From Rhodospirillales bacterium (GTDB taxonomy: Bacteria; Pseudomonadota; Alphaproteobacteria; QKFK01; SZUA-500), in assembly GCA_003252195.1 (NCBI GenBank), contig QKFK01000099.1, positions 1-20,378 on the forward strand: a stretch of DNA of 20,378 bases, given 5' to 3'. Numbering within the stretch: the stretch's first letter is position 1; every line of letters starts with the position of its first letter. This document shows positions 14,509-20,378 of this stretch, piece after piece. The translations under genes were made by a program, and so were the position numbers. The notes under the pieces are model-generated. The model ran no database searches and had not been told where the DNA came from. It saw only the letters and a program-made list of their open reading frames with translations.

Positions 14509-14560
14509 TTGTAAGAAAGTTGAACATTATTGCAAAAACTTTAGGCGCCATTGTAAAAAA
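14502..14560 (+). repeat. Imperfect direct repeat of the tRNA-Leu 3' end
   Basis: The 17 bases at 14502-14518 (end of the tRNA, its CCA and following bases) recur at 14544-14560 with 15 matches (GGCRCCATTGTAARAAA), 42 bases apart. The second copy also forms a small hairpin, CATTGT-AAAAA-ACAATG (14549-14565). It could be the scar of a partial tandem duplication or an old integration site; no integrase is in the window. Confidence 0.4.
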
Positions 14561-14653
14561 CAATGCACAATATTGGCTTATAAAAGCTTGCTGTTTTGGT
14601 GGTCTCGTTTTATGTTATAGCAAATAATTTATAATTTTAAGGAGCTTGCTCTA

Positions 14654-15274
14654 ATGGCAGATAACAAAATTTTTTATCATAAAGGCGATTTGCCAAATGA
14701 TGTTGTGTTAGGCAAAGAGGTGTCTGTTGATACAGAAACAATGGGGCTTAATCTTTTGCGTGATCGCTTGTGTGTTGTGCAATTATCGTCTGGCGATGGA
14801 ACTGCTCATGTGGTTCAGCTTGATAAAACTTATAATGCTCCAAACCTAAAGCGTATTTTTGCCGATAAAAATATATTAAAGATTTTCCATTTTGCTCGTT
14901 TTGATGTTTCTGCAATTAAAAGATATTTAGGCGTTGAATGTGCCCCTGTGTTTTGCACTAAAATAGCATCTAAATTATGTAGAACTTCTGCTGCAAGGCA
15001 TGGGCTTAAAAATTTGTGCTACGATCTATTGGGTGTTGAGCTTGATAAGGAACAGCAAACATCAGACTGGGGCGCAGAAGAGTTAAGTGAAGCGCAATTG
15101 AAATATGCAGCTAATGATGTTTTATATCTTAATAGAGCTAAGGATAAATTAGAGGTTCTTCTGGCAAGAGAGGGGCGTCGTGAATTGGCCTATAAATGTT
15201 TTGAATTTTTAAATGTCCGCGGAGAGCTTGATTTGCTCGGTTGGGCTGACGATAACGATATTTTTTCTCACTAG
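14654..15274 (+). CDS. rnd: Ribonuclease D, short alphaproteobacterial form
   Basis: A DEDDy 3'-5' exonuclease of 206 residues. Asp26 and Glu28 lie in VDTETMGL, Asp84 in FHFARFDVSAIK, and Tyr151/Asp155 in KYAANDVLYL, giving the full metal-binding set. E. coli RNase D is about 375 residues with two HRDC domains; here only the exonuclease domain is present, which is normal for the alphaproteobacterial proteins found beside kdsD and lptC. Its role would be tRNA or small-RNA 3' trimming. AAGGAG lies ten bases before the ATG. It is the first gene of the run leading to rpoN, and its TAG stop overlaps the ribosome site of kdsD (AGGAG at 15273). Confidence 0.92.
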   Translation: MADNKIFYHKGDLPNDVVLGKEVSVDTETMGLNLLRDRLCVVQLSSGDGTAHVVQLDKTYNAPNLKRIFADKNILKIFHFARFDVSAIKRYLGVECAPVFCTKIASKLCRTSAARHGLKNLCYDLLGVELDKEQQTSDWGAEELSEAQLKYAANDVLYLNRAKDKLEVLLAREGRRELAYKCFEFLNVRGELDLLGWADDNDIFSH

Positions 15275-15285
15275 GAGTTAATTTT

Positions 15286-16245
15286 ATGCCACATCCAAAT
15301 GATATTAAGGCAGCAAAAGAGGTGTTGCGCTTAGAGATAGCAGGTATTCAAGCTTTATCAGATTCAATAAATGAAGAATTTTCTGAGGCGTTGGATATGA
15401 TGACCTCTATTAAGGGTAGAGTTATTATTACAGGTATGGGTAAAAGTGGACATATCGGTAAAAAAATTGCGGCAACGCTTGCTTCTACAGGAACTCCTTC
15501 ATTTTTTGTTCACCCAGCAGAAGCAAGTCATGGTGACTTAGGTATGATTACAACGAATGATGTTGTTGTTGCTATTTCTAACTCTGGCGAAAGCTCTGAG
15601 CTTGGTGATATCGTTACTTATTGTAAGAGATTTGGTATTGCCTTAATTGCAATAGTTAGCCGTAAGGATTCTACATTAGGTAAAGCTGCGACCAAGATTA
15701 TAGCTCTTCCAAGAAGTGGAGAGGCTTGTCCATTGGGGCTTGCTCCTACAACTTCTACAACAGTAACTCTTGCGTTAGGTGATGCAATTGCAATTGCCTT
15801 GTTAGAGCGCAAAGGATTTACAAAAGATGATTTTAAAGCTCGTCACCCAGGTGGAAAACTCGGTAATATTTTAGCTACGGTTAAGGATTTAATGCATATA
15901 GGAGAAGAGTTACCATTGGTTTCTCAAGGAACTAATATGGAAGATGCATTGATAATTATGACAGAAAAAAGCTTTGGTTGTGTTGGTGTTGTCGATGCAA
16001 AGGGACAGCTAATAGGTATTATTACAGACGGTGACTTGCGTCGTAAAATGAGCAGTGATTTGCTGTCGTTAACAGTTGATAGTGTTATGTCTATCAATCC
16101 TAAAACGATTAGAGCAGAAACTTTGATAGCAGAAGCCGTACAGTTCCTAAATGCTAAAAAGATTACAAGCTTGTTTGTGGTTGAAGAAGATGTTCCCGTT
16201 GGAATATTGCATATTCACGATTGTTTGCGTGCTGGGGTTGCTTAA
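15286..16245 (+). CDS. kdsD: Arabinose-5-phosphate isomerase (KpsF/GutQ family)
   Basis: The protein has 319 residues. A sugar isomerase (SIS) domain covers about 35-185 and two CBS domains about 205-319. The catalytic residues known from E. coli KdsD (Lys59, Glu111, Glu152, His193) fall at Lys53 (GMGKSGH), Glu105 (SGESSEL), Glu146 (RSGEACPLG) and His187 (RHPGGKLG), with identical spacing. It interconverts ribulose 5-phosphate and arabinose 5-phosphate, the first step to Kdo, the inner sugar of LPS. It lies 11 bases after rnd and six before lptC, so supply of Kdo is linked to LPS transport in one transcript. A kdsC phosphatase gene, present here in gammaproteobacteria, is absent. Confidence 0.95.
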   Translation: MPHPNDIKAAKEVLRLEIAGIQALSDSINEEFSEALDMMTSIKGRVIITGMGKSGHIGKKIAATLASTGTPSFFVHPAEASHGDLGMITTNDVVVAISNSGESSELGDIVTYCKRFGIALIAIVSRKDSTLGKAATKIIALPRSGEACPLGLAPTTSTTVTLALGDAIAIALLERKGFTKDDFKARHPGGKLGNILATVKDLMHIGEELPLVSQGTNMEDALIIMTEKSFGCVGVVDAKGQLIGIITDGDLRRKMSSDLLSLTVDSVMSINPKTIRAETLIAEAVQFLNAKKITSLFVVEEDVPVGILHIHDCLRAGVA

Positions 16246-16250
16246 ACAAC

Positions 16251-16943
16251 ATGCCAAAATCAAAAGATAAAAAAGCAAAACAGTCGGCGTTTTCTGTTTC
16301 TTACTCAGAAGGTAAGGATAACGAAAATAAAAATATTATAAGCAAAAATTACTCTAACATTGTAAAAATGCTTAAAATGTCACTGCCTTCATTTTCTATT
16401 GTTTTGGTTGGTTTGGTGCTGTTGTGGAACCAAATCATTCGTGAGACAGACTTGTTTACTATTGGTTTTAGTTCAGAGGTTGATTTTAATGCAAAAAAAG
16501 TTGTTATTACCAATACCAAAATGATTGGTAATGATAAGAAGCATCAGCCATATAATATTACAGCAAAGCTAATTGCTGAAACAAAACCAGGTTCACATAT
16601 CCTTAAACTAACTAAGCCAAGAGCAGAACTTAAGCTTAATTCTGGGGCTTGGGTTAACTTTGATGCTCCTACAGGTTTATTTAATCAAAATACAGAGAAT
16701 TTATCTTTTAATGATGATGTTATAATTATTCATAGTGCGGGCTATAATATTGATACTAAAGAATTCTCGTATAATATAAAAGATGCTTACGCAGAAAATC
16801 ACTCTCCTATTTCAGCTAGCGGTGCTATAGGGGATATAAAGGCAGAAAGCTTTACCTATAACGGTAAGGAAGACGTCTTAACTTTTCATGGCAAGACAAT
16901 TATTAATTATTACCCAGTTAAAGCAAAAGGTAACAAAAAATGA
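16251..16943 (+). CDS. lptC: LPS export protein LptC
   Basis: The protein has 230 residues. A basic cytoplasmic N-terminus (1-43) is followed by one membrane segment (about 44-60, SLPSFSIVLVGLVLLW) and a periplasmic beta domain of LptC/YrbK type. LptC is the bitopic inner-membrane component that accepts LPS from LptB2FG and hands it to LptA. Sequence is poorly conserved; I rely on layout plus position between kdsD and lptA. I start at the ATG at 16251; a TTG at 16221 would overlap kdsD by 25 bases and add ten residues without an evident reason. The N-terminal cytoplasmic part is longer than in E. coli LptC. The stop overlaps the lptA start as ATGA. Confidence 0.86.
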   Translation: MPKSKDKKAKQSAFSVSYSEGKDNENKNIISKNYSNIVKMLKMSLPSFSIVLVGLVLLWNQIIRETDLFTIGFSSEVDFNAKKVVITNTKMIGNDKKHQPYNITAKLIAETKPGSHILKLTKPRAELKLNSGAWVNFDAPTGLFNQNTENLSFNDDVIIIHSAGYNIDTKEFSYNIKDAYAENHSPISASGAIGDIKAESFTYNGKEDVLTFHGKTIINYYPVKAKGNKK

Positions 16944-17773
16944 GAATATTAAATCTGTTTTTATCATTGTTAATCATGTCGATAGTGGCAGATGTTGCTG
17001 TGGCACAAGGCTTTAACCTTAACAAAAATTCAAAAGATAAAGTTGAAATTGTATCCGATGAAGGGGTTGAATGGCGTCAAAAAGAACAAATAGTTACAAC
17101 ATTGGGACGCTCATCTGCTAAAAGAGGGAATGTTACAATTTTGGCAGATAAATTAATGGCGGCATACCAATCAACCGAAGGTACTCCCTATGATATACAA
17201 AAAATTAATGGGGAAGGAAATGTTGTTATTACTTCTGATAAAGAGCAGGCATATGGTGATAATGTAGAATATTCTCTTAAAGATGCTCTTATGATTTTGG
17301 TTGGCTCTCCTGCAAAAATTAAAATGCCAGAAGAGCTAATTTTGGCCAGAGATAAAATTGAATATTATGGCAATGACAAAAAAGCCATAGCTTATGGTAA
17401 TGCCACAATTATTAAAAACAAAAGTAAAATCACGGCCGATAACATGACAGTGTTTTTTAAAAACAACCCTAAATCAAGTGCATTTGAGCTGGATTATCTA
17501 CTTGCTGATGGCAACGTTGTTATTAAAACCCCATCAGAAACTATGAGAGGTAGTCATGGTAGATATGATGCTTCAAACTCAACATCTACCCTAACGGGCA
17601 ACGTAAAAGTGCTGCAAAATGGCAATGAATTAGAGGGAGAAAAAGCTATCATTAACCTAAAAACAGGTGTAAGTAGATTGTTAGCTAATGCTTCTGGGGA
17701 CAAAAAAGGTGGAAAAGTTAAGGGAGTGTTTACTCCTTCGAGCGATAATGGTAATAAGGATGCAAGTAATTAA
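16940..17773 (+). CDS. lptA: Periplasmic LPS transport protein LptA (OstA-like)
   Basis: The protein has 277 residues. A signal peptide covers residues 1-22 (hydrophobic core LFLSLLIMSIV, cut probably after AVA). The rest shows repeated strands with gly-asn turns characteristic of the OstA/LptA jelly-roll: GEGNVVIT (91-98), YGNATII (152-158), DGNVVIKT (190-197) and LTGNVKVL (218-225). It forms part of the bridge that carries LPS across the periplasm between LptC and LptD. It is about 90 residues longer than E. coli LptA (185), suggesting extra strands at the end or a second partial OstA unit. The start overlaps the lptC stop (ATGA), so translation is coupled; lptB follows after 30 bases. Confidence 0.88.
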   Translation: MRILNLFLSLLIMSIVADVAVAQGFNLNKNSKDKVEIVSDEGVEWRQKEQIVTTLGRSSAKRGNVTILADKLMAAYQSTEGTPYDIQKINGEGNVVITSDKEQAYGDNVEYSLKDALMILVGSPAKIKMPEELILARDKIEYYGNDKKAIAYGNATIIKNKSKITADNMTVFFKNNPKSSAFELDYLLADGNVVIKTPSETMRGSHGRYDASNSTSTLTGNVKVLQNGNELEGEKAIINLKTGVSRLLANASGDKKGGKVKGVFTPSSDNGNKDASN

Positions 17774-17803
17774 TCCGAGTTAGTTATAGGAACTAGAGTT
17801 AAA

Positions 17804-18610
17804 ATGGTCATAAAAGCTGTAGATAATACCGCAAAAAAGCTAGATGATGAAAAACAATCATCTGCTGGACCTCGCTTGGTTGCTGATAATCGCGGGTTAG
17901 AGATTTTTAATATCGGTAAAAGATATAAAAAACGTCCTGTTCTTCGTAATGTATCTATGAATGTAAGACGCGGAGAAGCTGTTGGTTTGTTGGGGCCAAA
18001 TGGTGCTGGTAAAACTACGTGCTTTTATTGTGTTACAGGGCTTATTTCTCCAGATTATGGCGATGTTCATATTGATGGCGTAGATATTACTGAATACCCA
18101 ATGTATCGTAGAGCTCGTATGGGAATTGGCTATTTGCCTCAAGAGGCCTCTATTTTTAGAGCCCTTACCGTTGAAGAAAATATTATGGCGGTTTTAGAAG
18201 TAGTAGAGCCAAATAAAGATACTAGAGATGCAATGCTTGAAGAATTATTGGCAGAATTTTCTATTTCTCATTTGCGTCATATTCAATCTATTGCTCTATC
18301 TGGCGGAGAGCGCCGTCGTTTAGAGATAGCTAGAGCCTTGGCTTCACGTCCTAGCTTTATATTACTTGATGAGCCACTTGCTGGTATTGATCCGATTGCG
18401 GTCGGTGAAATCAGAGAACTGGTTTCCCACCTTAAACATCGCGGTCTCGGCGTGCTAATTACTGATCATAATGTTAGAGAGACATTAGATATTATTGACA
18501 GAGCGTATATTCTGCACGATGGCACCGTGCTTATGGAAGGCAAACCTGAAGAAATCGTTGCCCATAAAGATGTTAGAAGAGTTTATCTTGGCGAGAAATT
18601 CAGTTTGTAA
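17804..18610 (+). CDS. lptB: LPS export ABC transporter ATP-binding protein LptB
   Basis: The protein has 268 residues. Walker A is GPNGAGKTT (64-72), the Q-loop glutamine is Gln113 (YLPQEASIF), the signature is LSGGERRR (165-172), Walker B with catalytic Glu is FILLDEP (185-191; Glu190) and the switch histidine is His222 (ITDHNV). The motif LPQEASIF and the LSGGERRRLEIARAL stretch are typical of LptB. It powers extraction of LPS from the inner membrane together with LptF and LptG, which are not in the window. About 30 residues precede the normal start of the ABC domain; the next methionine (52) is inside the domain, so the extension looks real. rpoN follows after 12 bases. Confidence 0.95.
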   Translation: MVIKAVDNTAKKLDDEKQSSAGPRLVADNRGLEIFNIGKRYKKRPVLRNVSMNVRRGEAVGLLGPNGAGKTTCFYCVTGLISPDYGDVHIDGVDITEYPMYRRARMGIGYLPQEASIFRALTVEENIMAVLEVVEPNKDTRDAMLEELLAEFSISHLRHIQSIALSGGERRRLEIARALASRPSFILLDEPLAGIDPIAVGEIRELVSHLKHRGLGVLITDHNVRETLDIIDRAYILHDGTVLMEGKPEEIVAHKDVRRVYLGEKFSL

Positions 18611-18622
18611 GGCTTAGGAGTA

Positions 18623-20143
18623 ATGGCGCTCACCCCCAAATTAGACCTACGGCAATCCCAGAATTTAGTAATGACGCCTCAGCTACGGCAGGCGATTAAA
18701 ATTTTGCAATTGTCAAATTTAGAACTCAGTGAATTTGTCTTACAAGAAATCGAGCAAAATCCATTTTTAGAAAGAGATACTGGCGATGCCATAAACTCAG
18801 ATAATGATTATTCTTCAAGTGATGAAGATGTTTCGGTTTTTGATAAAGCCTCAGAACAAGAAAGTTTGTTTGATAATAGCGGTGATGACGCTCCGCCAGA
18901 TGCAGATTATGAAAATACGTTTGATGATTGTATCAGCGATGCTGCGTATGATGATAGCTATGATTTTTCAGTTAGTTCGTGGGATAGTAAGGGAGGTTCT
19001 TCATCAGAAGGGTTTGCAGATGTAACTGCAATAACTGAAAAGACCGTATCAGGAGATAAATCTTTACATCAAATAATAGAAGATCAAGTTAGTTTAGTTA
19101 TAACTTCTCCAGCAGATAAAATTATTGCCAAATATTTAACCGAGGGTTTAGATGAATGTGGTTACATGCGGGCAGACATGGCAGAAATCGCGACTAAATT
19201 AAACTGCCCAACAGAGAGGGTAGAAAAAGTTCTTAAGATGATGCAGGGCTTTGAGCCGTCAGGTTTGTTCGCAACATCGCTCAAAGAATGTATAGAAATT
19301 CAGTTAAAAGATAAAAATCGTTATGATCCTGCGATTGCCAAGCTTTTAGATAATCTTGATATGCTAGCTAAGCGTGATTTGGTAGGGCTTTGCAAAATTT
19401 GTGAATGTGACAGTGAAGATTTAGCAGAAATGCTAGATGATATTAAATCAACCGACCCTAAACCAGCTCTGCAATATGAATTTAGTCCGCCTAAATATAT
19501 TGTACCTGATGTTATTTTAACCAAAAAGGCAGACGGTCATTGGAGGGTTGAGTTAAATAGCGATACTCTACCTAAGGTGCTGATTAATAATAAATATTTT
19601 TCTGAGATAAAAGGCAATGTAAAGAGTAAAGATGATAAAAGCTATATATCAGAAAAAATGAGCACTGCTAACTGGCTTGTAAAAGCTTTGCATCAAAGAG
19701 CAACTACAATATTAAAAGTAGCAGAAGAAATTGCTATTCATCAACGTAACTTCTTTAACATGGGGATAGAGTTCTTAAAACCAATGGTGCTACGTGAGAT
19801 TGCCTCTGCAATTGGTATGCATGAGAGTACTGTTAGCCGTGTTACGACTAATAAATATATCTTATCTCCTCGTGGCTTGTTTGAGCTTAAATATTTCTTT
19901 AACCAAGCGCTTGGAAATAATTATGGAGGAGAAGCTCATTCCGCCGAGGCCGTTCGTCATATGATTAAAAAATTAATCGATGAAGAAGATCCTAAAAAGA
20001 TTTTATCAGATGATAAAATTGTAGCTATTCTAAAAAAAGAAGGCGTGGAGATTGCCCGTAGAACGGTAACTAAATATAGAGAATCTATGAACATAGGTTC
20101 GTCTGTTGAGCGCAGAAAAATGAAAAAAACGCTCATAAAATAG
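18623..20143 (+). CDS. rpoN: RNA polymerase sigma-54 factor
   Basis: The protein has 506 residues. Region I is present (LDLRQSQNLVMTPQL, then KILQLSNLEL up to about 50), the part that binds activator and start-site DNA. Region II (about 55-120) is extremely acidic. The core-binding part follows, then a helix-turn-helix (IASAIGMHESTVSRVTTNKY) and the RpoN box ARRTVTKYRE (478-487) that reads the -24 element. Sigma-54 directs genes that need an AAA+ activator. It stands directly after lptB, as in most Proteobacteria, and is likely read from the same transcript; AGGAG lies just before its ATG. No sigma-54-type promoter was convincing in the window, and no activator gene is present. Confidence 0.97.
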   Translation: MALTPKLDLRQSQNLVMTPQLRQAIKILQLSNLELSEFVLQEIEQNPFLERDTGDAINSDNDYSSSDEDVSVFDKASEQESLFDNSGDDAPPDADYENTFDDCISDAAYDDSYDFSVSSWDSKGGSSSEGFADVTAITEKTVSGDKSLHQIIEDQVSLVITSPADKIIAKYLTEGLDECGYMRADMAEIATKLNCPTERVEKVLKMMQGFEPSGLFATSLKECIEIQLKDKNRYDPAIAKLLDNLDMLAKRDLVGLCKICECDSEDLAEMLDDIKSTDPKPALQYEFSPPKYIVPDVILTKKADGHWRVELNSDTLPKVLINNKYFSEIKGNVKSKDDKSYISEKMSTANWLVKALHQRATTILKVAEEIAIHQRNFFNMGIEFLKPMVLREIASAIGMHESTVSRVTTNKYILSPRGLFELKYFFNQALGNNYGGEAHSAEAVRHMIKKLIDEEDPKKILSDDKIVAILKKEGVEIARRTVTKYRESMNIGSSVERRKMKKTLIK

Positions 20144-20245
20144 ATTTTTCACACGATTATCCACCGATTTTTTATATTTTTGCAATATAAACACAGGAAT
20201 AAATCGTTATTTTTCAAGGCATTACAATTATATGAATAGTATCTA

Positions 20246-20273
20246 TTGACTTTATAAAAACTAATGGCATAGT
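20246..20273 (+). promoter_or_regulatory. Possible promoter downstream of rpoN
   Basis: TTGACT (20246-20251) and CATAGT (20268-20273) are spaced by 16 bases. The match is moderate. It would serve a gene beyond the right edge; after rpoN that is commonly hpf/raiA. I see no coding region on either strand in 20144-20378. Confidence 0.35.
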
Positions 20274-20284
20274 TTTTTCTTTAT

Positions 20285-20308
20285 GGTCTTGAAAAGATAA
20301 GGCCTTTT
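20285..20308 (+). terminator. Short hairpin with T4 in the leader after the putative promoter
   Basis: GGTCTT (20285-20290) can pair with AAGGCC (20299-20304), one pair being a wobble, followed by TTTT. The stem is only six pairs, so it is weak as a terminator; it could end the rpoN transcript or act in the leader of the next gene. Confidence 0.3.
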
Positions 20309-20378
20309 AAGCGATAATAGCTGTTAGGGTGCTTTTTAAGAAAAACATCTAAAAGTTATTTGGCACAACAATCAGGGA

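Noticed and set aside
20157..20165. DnaA-box-like TTATCCACC after rpoN
   Set aside because: A single site with one mismatch to TTATCCACA; no cluster and no origin-type neighbours.
20360..20376. Sigma-54 promoter-like TGGCAC at the right edge
   Set aside because: The -24 half fits but the -12 GC is absent at the required spacing.

Overview
The window looks like chromosome from an AT-rich alphaproteobacterium. No single gene settles this. The argument is gene order: a DUF2125 protein, an aminotransferase of the HisC family, an AroQ-type chorismate mutase and metX-metW lie together; tadA, a RluB-type pseudouridine synthase and rsmD lie together; and rnd-kdsD-lptC-lptA-lptB-rpoN form a run. All three are arrangements I associate with Alphaproteobacteria. 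The lpt genes and the Kdo gene point to a diderm with lipopolysaccharide. A standard genetic code fits throughout. I cannot name the order or genus.

Layout. (1) 1-160: the 3' end of a probable trmB and its terminator. (2) 160-428: a 270-base stretch with no gene, holding one strong hairpin and a G8 tract. (3) 429-6202: a HAD-family phosphatase (-), a DUF2125 membrane-anchored protein (+), a HisC-type aminotransferase and chorismate mutase (-), then metX-metW (+). These are mainly aromatic/histidine and methionine synthesis genes; the usual prephenate dehydrogenase is not among them. (4) 6199-10856: rsmD, rluB and tadA, RNA modification genes, interrupted by two less conserved genes: a 340-residue protein with degenerate repeats that I do not recognise, and a lytic transglycosylase with a long acidic tail. 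(5) 10877-14373: xseA, an exported M23 peptidase, a stand-alone receiver protein, and uppP. (6) 14422-14508: tRNA-Leu(CAG). (7) 14654-20143: rnd, kdsD, lptC, lptA, lptB, rpoN on one strand with tight spacing, making a Kdo precursor enzyme and most of the inner-membrane and periplasmic LPS transport apparatus. (8) 20144-20378: no gene; a possible promoter and leader hairpin for whatever follows (hpf/raiA would be usual).

Several genes share a cell-envelope theme: the transglycosylase, M23 peptidase and UppP act on peptidoglycan or its lipid carrier, and KdsD-LptCAB on LPS. Most of the window is conserved housekeeping. I found no CRISPR array, insertion sequence, toxin-antitoxin pair or recognisable defence system. 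The best candidates for something undescribed are the repeat protein at 6882-7904, the tail of the transglycosylase, and the structured gap at 160-428.
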